Shown: piece by piece, positions 11,767-19,872 of the stretch
Layout of the letters: every line of letters begins with the position of its first letter
Position numbering within the stretch: position 1 is the first letter of the stretch
From: CALBTQ01 sp036725605
GTDB lineage: Bacteria > Lernaellota > Lernaellaia > Lernaellales > Lernaellaceae
DNA length: 64,000 bases
Assembly: GCA_036725605.1 (NCBI GenBank)
Contig: DAIMDW010000014.1
Location: forward strand, 78,848 to 142,847
Direction: 5' to 3'
Program-made: the position numbers and the translations under genes
Notes under the pieces: generated by a model
The model's database searches: none
The model's input: only the letters and a program-made list of their open reading frames with translations
Told to the model about the DNA's origin: nothing

Positions 11767-11975
11767 CGTATCCCTTCTCTATCCTTGGATGCAAAATGTC
11801 GGAGGAGAATTTACTGCCGGATGGTGAAAATCAAGGGTAAATTGTCAGTTTCTCTTTTCAAGCGCGGGCCGTGCACCTGGCCGACCCGGAGCGGCAATGT
11901 AACAAACTTTTTTTCACAACGCAAGTGAAACGTTATTTATATTTGTATAAATATTACATTTTATCGTATATTATA

Positions 11976-12008
11976 CAAAAACGCCCGCAAGGCGTTCCCC
12001 GCGGGCGT
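11976..12008 (-). terminator. Rho-independent terminator of the PNGase F-like gene
   Basis: On the minus strand ACGCCCGC, a 12-base loop and GCGGGCGT lead into TTTT, 14 bases after the gene's stop codon. Confidence 0.8.
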
Positions 12009-12021
12009 CTTGATTAATCGT

Positions 12022-13287
12022 CTATTCCCAAACGAACAACTGCACGGCGATGCGGTCGGTCGGCGTGGTGTGGAACGTGCTGTTGTAATCGCAGTTGCCG
12101 GCGGTGTCGTCGAACACGCACCCTTCGCAGTAGTTGTCGTCGTTGCCCGCGCCGGGACGGCACGTGTTTTCGTAGAGCACGTCCTCGTCCTCCCACACCT
12201 CGTAGGAGAACGTGTTTTCCGCGCCGGCCGTCACCTGGTCGGTTACGTCGAAGACCTGCGGCACCACCGGCGCGCCGGGGCACCAACCCGCGCGCGAATA
12301 ATTCCACGTGCCGGCCTGCCCGGGGCCGTTGGGATTGAGCGCGCAATCCAGCCGCCACGGATCGAACGAGAACGGCGTGCCGTTGACCTTCACCACCTGG
12401 TCGAGCAGGCAAAACTCCGCGCAGTTGTCCTTGTTGCCCTGCCCGTGGCCGGTGACCAGCACCCGCACTTCGGCCTTGGAGACCGTCGCGGGCAGCGTCG
12501 CGGACTTCACGCCGATCTGATCGTTGATCGGATTGTCCGGGTTGCCCACCTCGATCGACTGGCTCTCCCACAGGTTGAAGATATGATCCGGCGCCGCCTC
12601 GTCCTTCGCCGGATGGAAGATAAACTTGATCGTCACGCGCCAGCCGTGGCCGTCGCCCACGCTGTTGGGGCCGACCCATGTGTCGATCTGGCTGCGGATC
12701 GTCTGCGTGCCGGTCAGCAGCGGCGCGAAGGCGGTCACGTCGGCGAGCATGCACATGCCGATGTTGTAGGGCGTGATGTAGCGCCACATCTCCAGCGCTT
12801 CCTCTTCCGGCTGACCCGCGTTGTCGATGAAGAAGACGTACGCGATGCGATCCCAGTTGTCGCAATCGCCGTCGGCGGGGCAGCTCAGCTCGACGCGCAT
12901 GGTCACTTGCTCCCAATCGCCATCGGGGAAGGTCACCTGCTTGTCGACGACGCGCTGGTTGTCGTCGCCGTCGTAGTAATGATCGACCAGTTCGAAGGCG
13001 GTGACGATCGTCGCGGTCGACGGCTCGTCCTCGTCGGTGCAGCCGTACCACGGCGGACCGGGCCATTCCTCCTCTTCGGTGTCGTCGTCGCCGGTATCGT
13101 TGTCGTCATCATCGTCGTCGGTGTCGTTGTCGTCGTCATCGTCGTCGTCATCGTCATCGTCGACATCGTCGTCGTCGACGTCGTCATTGTCGTCGTTGTC
13201 GTCGTCATCGTCGTCGCCGCACGCCAGGAACATCCCCAGACCGAGGATGAGGACGGTCAGCGCCAGCAACCAGGTCGGCCATTTCAT
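12022..13287 (-). CDS. PNGase F-like peptide-N-glycosidase lipoprotein with poly-Asp linker
   Basis: A 421-residue exported protein. The ATG at 13287 has AAGGGGAGA upstream and begins a signal peptide ending at a cysteine in GMFLAC, taken as the lipid-anchor site. Directly after it come about 50 residues of nearly pure Asp/Asn/Val/Thr. The rest resembles PNGase F, which cleaves N-glycans from glycoproteins and has two jelly-roll domains. Shared features are GDCDNWDRIAYV (region of catalytic Asp), MWRYITPYNIG, DVTAFAPLLTG, and GHGQGNKDNCAEFC, whose Glu matches the second catalytic acid. The Trp- and Cys-rich end fits too. Family assignment is from motifs only. The gene is single, with its own terminator. 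Confidence 0.75.
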   Translation of the reverse strand: MKWPTWLLALTVLILGLGMFLACGDDDDDDNDDNDDVDDDDVDDDDDDDDDDDNDTDDDDDDNDTGDDDTEEEEWPGPPWYGCTDEDEPSTATIVTAFELVDHYYDGDDNQRVVDKQVTFPDGDWEQVTMRVELSCPADGDCDNWDRIAYVFFIDNAGQPEEEALEMWRYITPYNIGMCMLADVTAFAPLLTGTQTIRSQIDTWVGPNSVGDGHGWRVTIKFIFHPAKDEAAPDHIFNLWESQSIEVGNPDNPINDQIGVKSATLPATVSKAEVRVLVTGHGQGNKDNCAEFCLLDQVVKVNGTPFSFDPWRLDCALNPNGPGQAGTWNYSRAGWCPGAPVVPQVFDVTDQVTAGAENTFSYEVWEDEDVLYENTCRPGAGNDDNYCEGCVFDDTAGNCDYNSTFHTTPTDRIAVQLFVWE

Positions 13288-13562
13288 CGCGTTCTCCCCT
13301 TTTCGGTTCACTTCGGACTTAAGCGTTTAGTCTATCCGATTGAACTTCGCATGGGAAATGATCTTTGCCGAATGAAAATTTGACAAACAACGCTCGCAAA
13401 TCTAAGATTCGTTCGCGACCGGCAGGGGCGCCTGTCGTCCAACGCAATCAGAGACCAGAACCATATGCCTCACTCGCTTCGCCGGCGGCAGCGGGCGGAA
13501 GAGCGGCGGATCGTACTGCGAGAATTTCAACTTGTTACGACAAAACCGGAAGCAGGTTTTAA

Positions 13563-15221
13563 ATGTGGTTGCAACTGGCCTTTAACGTCTTTGGCGGGCT
13601 CGGCCTTTTCCTGTTCGGCATGCAGCAGATGACCAACGGTCTGCAGGCCATTGCCGGCGATTCCATGCGCCGGATCATCAACCTGTTAACCACCAACCGT
13701 TTCGCCGGGCTGACCGTCGGCCTGGTGATCACCGGCATCATTCAATCCAGTTCGGTGACCTCGGTGATGGTCGTGGGCTTCGTCAACGCCGGCCTGATGA
13801 ACATCACCCAGGCGATCAGCGTAATCATGGGCGCGAACATCGGCACCACCGTCACCGGCTGGATCATCGCGATCAACGTCACCAAGTACGCCCTGCCCAT
13901 GCTCGCCGTCGGCGTCTCGCTGCACCTGTTCGCCAAATCCGAAACGATACAGTTGTACGGCCAGACGCTGCTCGGTCTGGGCATGGTCTTTTTCGGCCTG
14001 CTGTTGATGAAAAACGGTTTCGCCCCGCTGAAGGATTCCGAATCGATCGTCAAGATGCTGCAGGCCTTCGGCGCGGCCACCGTGCCGCGTTTGATGTTGA
14101 CGATCCTCGTCGGCACGCTGGTAACGATGCTGATTCAATCCAGTTCGGCCTTCATCGGCATCATCATGGCCATGTCCTCCAGCGGCCTGATCACCTTCCC
14201 CACCAGCGTCGCCCTGGTGCTCGCGGCGAACATCGGCACGACGATCACCGCGCAACTGGCCGCCATCGGCACCAACGTCCATGCCCGTCGCGCCGCCCGC
14301 GCACACCTGTTGTTCAACCTACTCGGCGTACTGCTGACCGTCTTCGTCTTTCATTGGTACGTCGACCTGATCGACTGGCTCGTGCCCGACGATCCCGATT
14401 TCGTTTCCGGCGACGGCAGCAAGCCGTACATCATGACTCACGTCGCCATGGCCGCCACCATCTTCAACGTGGTCATGGTCGTTCTCCTGTTGCCGCTGGT
14501 GCATCAACTGGGCGCCTTCGTGACCTGGCTGGTGCCCAAACGCGGCAAGGACGAGGCGCACCTGGCGCTGGTCGACAAGCGCCTGCTGCAAACGCCCTCC
14601 CTCGCCGTCGAACAAGCGCGCCGCGAGGTCGTGACCATGGGCGACTCGGTGCGCGAAATGCTGACCAAGGGCACCTCGCTGTTCCAGCGCGAATCGGGCC
14701 GCACGACCTACTCGCGGGAAATTTTCGCGCAGGAAAATTACATCGACGAGTTCCAGAAGGAACTGACGATCTTCCTCTCCAACCTGCTGCAGGCCTCGTT
14801 GACCCAGGAGGAAAGCGAGGAAACGCGCGTGCTGTTGCGCATCAGCGACGAGTTGGAGAGCATCGGCGACTACGCGGAAAACCTGGCCAAGTGTTACATG
14901 CGCACCAAGAAAAACGAGGAAGGATTTTCCGCCGACGCCACCGAGGACCTGGACCGCATTTCACGACACGTTATCGAATACTTCGATTTGATCCTCAAGG
15001 CGTTCAGCGAGCGCGACCGCACGATTCTTCCCGACGCGCGCAGCCGGGGCGACACGATCAATCACATCGCCGACGAGATCCGCGACAACCATCTCAATCG
15101 GTTGGATGCGGGCGTATGCGATCCGGTGATGGGGTTGGTGTACAGCGATATCGTGGTCAATCTGCGCCGCGTGAAAAACCACACCTTCAACATCGCCGAA
15201 GCCGTGGCGCACTGGCGCTAG
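13563..15221 (+). CDS. Na+/phosphate cotransporter family protein with C-terminal PhoU-like domain
   Basis: A 552-residue inner-membrane symporter. Residues 1-325 hold the two inverted Na/Pi repeats, each with the QSSS motif (QSSSVTSVMVVGF and QSSSAFIGIIMAM) and a GANIGTTVTGW or AANIGTTITAQ partner. After about residue 340 the protein becomes a helical PhoU-like regulatory domain. Family knowledge: such NptA/YjbB-type proteins move phosphate with sodium. The start at 13563 gives MWLQLAFNVFGGLGLFLFGM, the usual first helix. The gene is divergent from the PNGase F-like gene and its stop overlaps the convergent HD-GYP gene by four bases. It could transport a related anion, but the QSSS pairs make phosphate most likely. 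Confidence 0.9.
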   Translation: MWLQLAFNVFGGLGLFLFGMQQMTNGLQAIAGDSMRRIINLLTTNRFAGLTVGLVITGIIQSSSVTSVMVVGFVNAGLMNITQAISVIMGANIGTTVTGWIIAINVTKYALPMLAVGVSLHLFAKSETIQLYGQTLLGLGMVFFGLLLMKNGFAPLKDSESIVKMLQAFGAATVPRLMLTILVGTLVTMLIQSSSAFIGIIMAMSSSGLITFPTSVALVLAANIGTTITAQLAAIGTNVHARRAARAHLLFNLLGVLLTVFVFHWYVDLIDWLVPDDPDFVSGDGSKPYIMTHVAMAATIFNVVMVVLLLPLVHQLGAFVTWLVPKRGKDEAHLALVDKRLLQTPSLAVEQARREVVTMGDSVREMLTKGTSLFQRESGRTTYSREIFAQENYIDEFQKELTIFLSNLLQASLTQEESEETRVLLRISDELESIGDYAENLAKCYMRTKKNEEGFSADATEDLDRISRHVIEYFDLILKAFSERDRTILPDARSRGDTINHIADEIRDNHLNRLDAGVCDPVMGLVYSDIVVNLRRVKNHTFNIAEAVAHWR

Positions 15222-17623
15222 GCGTTTTCGGCGCGATTGATCGGCGTGACCACGCCGCGATCGTTTTTCAGTCGATCCTTGTACATCGCGCCGTCGGCGA
15301 CGCGCAGCAGTTCCTCGGGCGTGTTGCCGTCGGCCGGATAACTGGCGAAGCCCAGGCTCACTTCCGGCTGCACGACCACCCGCGCCACTTTGACCACCAG
15401 TCGTTGAATGGCCGTGCGCAAACGTTCGGCCAACACGCGCGCCGCCTTGTCGCCGGCGCCGTTGGCGATGATCACGAATTCGTCGCCGCCGTAGCGGAAG
15501 CAGCGATCCTCCGGCCGCAGCACGCCCTCGATCGTCCGCGCCGTTTCGGTCAGCACGCGGTCGCCGATTTCATGCCCGTGTTTGTCGTTGACCCGCCGCA
15601 GTTCCTGCAGGTCCAGCAGACACAGCGTGTACACGTCCTTGCGGTCGGGCGCGACCAGCGTTTCGGCAAAATAGCGGCGCATGGCCCGCAGGTTGCCCAG
15701 GCCGGTCAGGCCATCGATCAGTGAATCGACGAAGGTGTCGGAGTACTTCAGCGAATTGACCAGCGCCGGCGTCACCATATTGGCCAATTTGGCCAGCAGG
15801 TCTTGATGCGCTTCCTGGTAGAAATTTTCCTTCTCCGAATACAGCGTGATCACGCCGATGGTCTGCTTGTCGAACAACACCGGCACCGACAGCGCCGACC
15901 GGTATTCGCCGTCGCCGGTGTCGCGTCCGGCCAGATCCAACTGCGCATTGACGTTGCGCATCGGGTGCGCGTTTTGCGCCACCCAGCCGCTGATGCCGCT
16001 GCCGAATTCCAGCTCCAGCCCACGCAATCCCTCGGGCATGCGCGCGTCGATGTAATGCGCCTGCAACCGCCGTTCCTGCTGATTGGCCAGGTAGACGATC
16101 GCCGCGTTGTAGGGAATCAGCCGCCCCACGCCCCGAATCAGGCTCGCCGCGATCTCGTCGACGGTCAGACTCTTGCTGACCATCTGCGCCACTTCGTACA
16201 TCAGCAGCATCTCTTGCTGCGTGTAGGAAATCTGTCCGTACAACTGCATCGCGCTTTTGTCCGGCGACAAGGCGTACGGATCGGTGGACGACGGGGTCGA
16301 GTACGTCAGTTCCTCGATGCGGCGATCCTCCTCTTCCGCGGCCGCCTCCATCTCCTCGACGTGCATGATGAACACGTCGGCGATTTCCGGATCGAAGCCT
16401 TTGCCCCGCTCGTCGCGAATGATCTGCAACGCCTTCTCGCGACACATGGCGCCGCGGTAAGGGCGATCCGAGCGCAACGCGTCGTACACGTCGCACACGG
16501 CCAGCATGCGTGAGAACTTGCTGATCTTATCGGCCCTCACCCCGTGCGGATACCCGCGACCGTCCCAGCGCTCGTGGTGGGCCAGCACGACGTCGGCGAT
16601 CGGAAAATCGCGCGACACGGCTTTGAGAATCTGCGCGCCGACCACCGGGTGCACCTTCATGCGCTCCATTTCGTCGGTGGTGAAACGGCCCGGCTTGTTG
16701 AGGATCAGATCCGGAATGGCGATTTTGCCGATGTCGTGCACCAGCGCGGCGAAGCGCAGGCCCTTGAGCTCCTTTTCGTCCTTGACGCCCAGGATCTCCG
16801 CGAGCTTGGTCACGTAGGCCTGCACGCGATGCACGTGACCGTGCGTCACCTGGTCCTTGGCGTCGATCGCCAACGACAAGGTTTCGATCGTGTCCATGTG
16901 CATCGATTCGAGTTCCTGAATGTGCGCGTTGTTTTCCTCCTCGCGCTTCAGGTTGACCCGCTGACTGAAATGAACCAAACCGATGATGGGAACGCTGACC
17001 AGAAATCCAATCACCCCGACGGTGTAATGCAACATATACAGCATGATCGCCACCGAGAGCGCGGCGAAGAAACCGATGCCCGTCCACAGGAAATTCTCGA
17101 CCCACAACTTCCACAGGTGCATCCGGGTCTGCAGGCTGATCGCCACCGCGACCGTCCAGGAGTTGAGCAGAAAGTACGCCATCGCCATCGCGCACAGCGG
17201 CAGCACGTAATGTATCAACTGCGGATGGGCCGGCAGCAGCAGATAATAGGCTTTGCCCGCCGCGAACACCGAAATCGCGCCGGACGCCACGTTGAACGGC
17301 GCCTTGTACCACGATTCCTTTTTAATGTGCGGCAGCGTGTTGATGATCTTGCTCACCGCGTCGGCGGCCATGGCCGGCAACGTGCCGTAGATCATCAAAA
17401 TGGCGTAGATGAACGCGGTGTCCATCGAGAAGTGCACATCAGTGTAGGGAATGCGCACGTTGACGCGCGCGGTGATCAGCGCCAGCGCGACGTACGCCGC
17501 CAGCGCCCATTCGATCGGCACGATCTCCAGCGACAGCAACGGCTGCACGAACGCGGCCATCCCCGCGACGATCAAGAAGAAAATATAAAGCTGAAGCTGT
17601 CGTGGCAAGTTTTTCCACGGCAT
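15218..17623 (-). CDS. Membrane HD-GYP / GAF / GGDEF cyclic-di-GMP signalling protein
   Basis: An 801-residue regulator with both halves of c-di-GMP metabolism. The first ~225 residues form about eight membrane spans. An HD-GYP phosphodiesterase follows at about 245-400 (VHDIGKIAIPD, HHERWDGRGYP), then a GAF sensor at about 480-620, and a diguanylate cyclase at about 630-795. The cyclase has an intact GGDEF (YGGDEFVII) and, exactly five residues upstream, RPED, which fits the inhibitory RxxD site. Having the phosphodiesterase before the cyclase with both motifs intact suggests a switchable enzyme. AAGGAG precedes the ATG at 17623. Confidence 0.92.
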   Translation of the reverse strand: MPWKNLPRQLQLYIFFLIVAGMAAFVQPLLSLEIVPIEWALAAYVALALITARVNVRIPYTDVHFSMDTAFIYAILMIYGTLPAMAADAVSKIINTLPHIKKESWYKAPFNVASGAISVFAAGKAYYLLLPAHPQLIHYVLPLCAMAMAYFLLNSWTVAVAISLQTRMHLWKLWVENFLWTGIGFFAALSVAIMLYMLHYTVGVIGFLVSVPIIGLVHFSQRVNLKREEENNAHIQELESMHMDTIETLSLAIDAKDQVTHGHVHRVQAYVTKLAEILGVKDEKELKGLRFAALVHDIGKIAIPDLILNKPGRFTTDEMERMKVHPVVGAQILKAVSRDFPIADVVLAHHERWDGRGYPHGVRADKISKFSRMLAVCDVYDALRSDRPYRGAMCREKALQIIRDERGKGFDPEIADVFIMHVEEMEAAAEEEDRRIEELTYSTPSSTDPYALSPDKSAMQLYGQISYTQQEMLLMYEVAQMVSKSLTVDEIAASLIRGVGRLIPYNAAIVYLANQQERRLQAHYIDARMPEGLRGLELEFGSGISGWVAQNAHPMRNVNAQLDLAGRDTGDGEYRSALSVPVLFDKQTIGVITLYSEKENFYQEAHQDLLAKLANMVTPALVNSLKYSDTFVDSLIDGLTGLGNLRAMRRYFAETLVAPDRKDVYTLCLLDLQELRRVNDKHGHEIGDRVLTETARTIEGVLRPEDRCFRYGGDEFVIIANGAGDKAARVLAERLRTAIQRLVVKVARVVVQPEVSLGFASYPADGNTPEELLRVADGAMYKDRLKNDRGVVTPINRAENA

Positions 17624-17771
17624 GGCGTCCACTCCTTTGCACGCTCTCTCCCTGCCCGGTCCCCACCGGAACGCCATACCTTATTTTGTGCCGCCCCTCT
17701 CCCTTAGCATGGTTCTTTTTTTAAAACAAGCTATTAAACGGATAGTTAGTAATAATTCATCTACGGATACA

Positions 17772-17870
17772 CCCGGAGTCTTTTTTTCGCCCGCCGAAAT
17801 CAAGTTCTCCAGCAATCCCTTCGTCCGCGCCTTCATCGAAGGCCGCCAGGGCGACTACGAAGTGCTCTAA
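17772..17870 (+). pseudogene. Possible 3' remnant of an ABC ATPase gene (MlaF-like tail)
   Basis: The last ~30 codons of an open frame read PGVFFSPAEIKFSSNPFVRAF followed by a short Gly-Arg-Gln-Gly-Asp tail. The SNPFVRAFIEG pattern resembles the C-terminus of Mla/Ttg2-type ABC ATPases, where the chain ends just after such a segment. Nothing upstream resembles an ATPase; the frame runs into AT-rich DNA. I read this as a gene end left by a rearrangement at the border of the AT-rich island. Chance similarity is possible. Confidence 0.3.
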
Positions 17871-17920
17871 GCCCCGCCGGAATGTTAAAAATCGTGATTT
17901 AAATATTTTTAAAAAAATAA

Positions 17921-17950
17921 TTGACAGTTGTTTTTTTTTTTTTGCAAAAT
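17921..17950 (+). promoter_or_regulatory. Probable promoter of the 18-24 kb island
   Basis: A perfect TTGACA (17921-17926), an 18-base spacer that is mostly a T run, and CAAAAT (4/6). It lies ~50 bases before a strong GGAGG at 17990-18000. It is the only good plus-strand promoter seen before the island genes. Confidence 0.55.
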
Positions 17951-18000
17951 AAGCAATAGAAATTTGGAGTTGACCCACCACTTGGAATTGGAGGTTTAAA

Positions 18001-18033
18001 ATGGCTACCGACGACGAAAATCCCTTTTGTTAG
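18001..18033 (+). CDS. Ten-codon leader ORF or broken gene start
   Basis: ATG at 18001 has the best ribosome binding site of the area (TTGGAGG, then seven bases). It encodes only MATDDENPFC before a TAG. The next gene is in another frame and has no good site of its own. Either this is a leader peptide, or it is the original start of the next gene, cut off by insertion of the short repeats at 18036-18077. The second reading is preferred because the following protein begins with the same kind of V-P-Y segment as its neighbour. Confidence 0.35.
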   Translation: MATDDENPFC

Positions 18034-18035
18034 GG

Positions 18036-18077
18036 ATTTTCGAGTGCGGATTTTCGATTTTCGAGTGCGGAATGAGG
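18036..18077 (+). repeat. Short direct repeats shared with the other end of the island
   Basis: ATTTTCGAGTGCGGA occurs twice (18036-18050 and 18057-18071), a 21-base period. The second copy runs into TGCGGAATGAGG (18066-18077), which recurs at 24047-24058, so the same word marks both borders of the island. Confidence 0.6.
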
Positions 18078-18358
18078 GCGGCCGATACGTCCCGTATTTG
18101 TCGCGGTTGTCGGCGCTGAGCCTGCCGGGCAGCGCGGCCTCGGCGGAGCCGTCGTTCACCGGCGTGCTCGTGATCGACAACGACTACGCCAAGTTGTACG
18201 AGAAGTACTACGGCGTGAAGCTGTTGAGCAAATCGCTGCTGGCCGACGCCGATCAGATCCAGTTCACCATGCGCAACACCAAGGGTGAAACGGTGGAGAT
18301 GACGGCGGAGCAGCAGATCATGATCGGCGAGGGCCAGGACGTGACGGTGGTGGATTGA
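18044..18358 (+). CDS. Small hypothetical protein, first gene of the cassette island
   Basis: Up to 104 residues. The start is uncertain: GTG at 18044 or GTG at 18065, both inside the short repeats and without a good binding site. The N-terminus holds RYVPYLSRLSALSLPG, similar in style to FVPYIRKQ at the start of the next protein. The rest (LVIDNDYAKLYEKYYGVKL and onward) looks like a compact alpha/beta domain of unknown family. There is no signal peptide. It ends three bases before the amidase-like gene, so the two are probably co-translated. It could be a chaperone, adaptor or truncated first module for that protein. No function is assigned. Confidence 0.6.
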   Translation: MRIFDFRVRNEGGRYVPYLSRLSALSLPGSAASAEPSFTGVLVIDNDYAKLYEKYYGVKLLSKSLLADADQIQFTMRNTKGETVEMTAEQQIMIGEGQDVTVVD

Positions 18359-18361
18359 GCC

Positions 18362-19870
18362 ATGGCGAATTTTGTCCCTTACATCCGCAAACAGAAGTCG
18401 CGGCGGGGCGCCAGCTCCGCCGCGTTGGAGGATCGCAACACCTACGCCATTGAGGTTGAGGACGACGACGAGAAAGATATCGTGATCGCTCGGCCGATTC
18501 TGACGCCCGGCAGTGCGGTGAAAGCGGTTGTGGAAAGAGAGTCGGTTGTCTGGGCGAAAACGGATGTGTTCATTCCGTATCTTCGAAATCAACACAAATC
18601 GGCATCGTCTGTGACCGTGCCTGTCCGCCTGGGAACAAAAGTTCCGCGCTGGTATTGCGGCTTCACCGGCGAAACCAAAATTCGCATCCGAATGAACGGT
18701 TATGGATATCAAGGAACCAAGCCGATTCTTTTCTCAATATGTTTTCGCGCCAATGGGATGAGCCTCACTTTTTATCGAACCGTGGAATTGACCTTTGGGC
18801 AACCAAAATGGTGCTTTTTCAATTTTGGTGAACGGCAAAGTTATCAAGTATCAATGAACCGTTTCCGAGAAAATTCGACGCTCTACCGTACACAAATTAA
18901 AACAATGCAAAAAATTCCGTACTACATGATGGAGTACTTTCATCGCTCCGAATATCCGACAGATGAAGATATTAATGATGCGCGTACCGGCTTGTATATG
19001 GATTGCGACGAAACCAAATGGAATTACGGCAATCGCAACCGTAGCGATTTCGACGACATAACCATCATTAATCACTCTGAATACAACGTCGATCTTCGGC
19101 GCGTTACCGTGTTTCTCAATGACGTGGACATTCTGGATCGCCATTACGACGACGGGCGGTTGTTGCCGGCGGGTGAATCGATTCATTACAAAGATCGCAT
19201 TCTCGATCGTCGATATTTATTGGCCGGATACGGTCATGATCACAACAATGAAATCATCCGCGTGGCGGCGACGCATTTGGGTCGAAATTTCCCGACCGAT
19301 TACGGCGCCGATTGGCCGTATGACGAGGATGCAGGGCTATACATTCATCGTCCACGAGCCTGGTGCTCGGAGTTCGCTTCGTGGGCGATAAGGGAGGGGA
19401 CGAAGGATAGGCCGTTTCCACTGGATCCAAATGTGACAAATATAGCAGATTTTTGCAATTATTATGAAGATTTAGAAAAAGATGATGGTAGAACATACTG
19501 GATTACTGCGAAAAACTGTGACTATGAGGACTTAAATTCGACAATTGAGCCAGGTGATTATTGCTGTTATTATCATAAGATGTCGGATGGCACTCTTGGT
19601 CACAATCACAGTATGATTTTCATTCGCTGGACCGACGGATTCAACCCGATGAGAAAAGTCAATAAAATGACCACGATCAGCGGCGTTTCCAGTGGAGTTA
19701 AAGTAATTGAGAATTACATGGTCGGGACAGAGTGTAGAGATTACGATAACCGAAACAAATATATCTATTGGAGCAAAATTTATAAGGATAATAAGTATAA
19801 TGCGTTTGCTAAAACGTATAGGAATCCTCTTAGAACCCCCGGTTCACTTGGCAGGATATTAGGAGCATAA
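18362..19870 (+). CDS. CHAP/NlpC-like cysteine amidase-type protein with N-terminal VPY repeats (copy 1)
   Basis: A 502-residue protein with no Sec signal. It begins MANFVPYIRKQKSRRGASS; a second such unit, FIPYLRNQHKSASSV, lies near residue 75. A beta-rich middle part (about 90-320) includes RRVTVFLNDVDIL. The C-terminal part has RAWCSEFASWAI (Cys nucleophile candidate) and GHNHSMIFIRW (His candidate), the Cys...His order of CHAP and NlpC/P60 peptidoglycan amidases, with GDYCCYYH before the His. Its paralogue starts at 21136. The gene shifts from GC-rich at the 5' end to AT-rich further on. A propeller lipoprotein gene follows two bases after its stop. Role inferred: export-independent amidase, possibly an effector. 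The Cys/His reading rests on motif order only. Confidence 0.6.
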   Translation: MANFVPYIRKQKSRRGASSAALEDRNTYAIEVEDDDEKDIVIARPILTPGSAVKAVVERESVVWAKTDVFIPYLRNQHKSASSVTVPVRLGTKVPRWYCGFTGETKIRIRMNGYGYQGTKPILFSICFRANGMSLTFYRTVELTFGQPKWCFFNFGERQSYQVSMNRFRENSTLYRTQIKTMQKIPYYMMEYFHRSEYPTDEDINDARTGLYMDCDETKWNYGNRNRSDFDDITIINHSEYNVDLRRVTVFLNDVDILDRHYDDGRLLPAGESIHYKDRILDRRYLLAGYGHDHNNEIIRVAATHLGRNFPTDYGADWPYDEDAGLYIHRPRAWCSEFASWAIREGTKDRPFPLDPNVTNIADFCNYYEDLEKDDGRTYWITAKNCDYEDLNSTIEPGDYCCYYHKMSDGTLGHNHSMIFIRWTDGFNPMRKVNKMTTISGVSSGVKVIENYMVGTECRDYDNRNKYIYWSKIYKDNKYNAFAKTYRNPLRTPGSLGRILGA

Positions 19871-19872
19871 AA

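Noticed and set aside
9553..11928. 791-codon plus-strand frame opposite lysAC
   Set aside because: Antisense shadow; no recognisable domain and no ribosome binding site.
11767..11975. Lysine riboswitch before the aspartokinase fusion
   Set aside because: No multi-helix junction or conserved lysine-riboswitch core could be found; region is short and AT-rich.
13075..13215. Second block of short triplet repeats as an array
   Set aside because: Same cause: the Asp-rich linker of the PNGase F-like protein.
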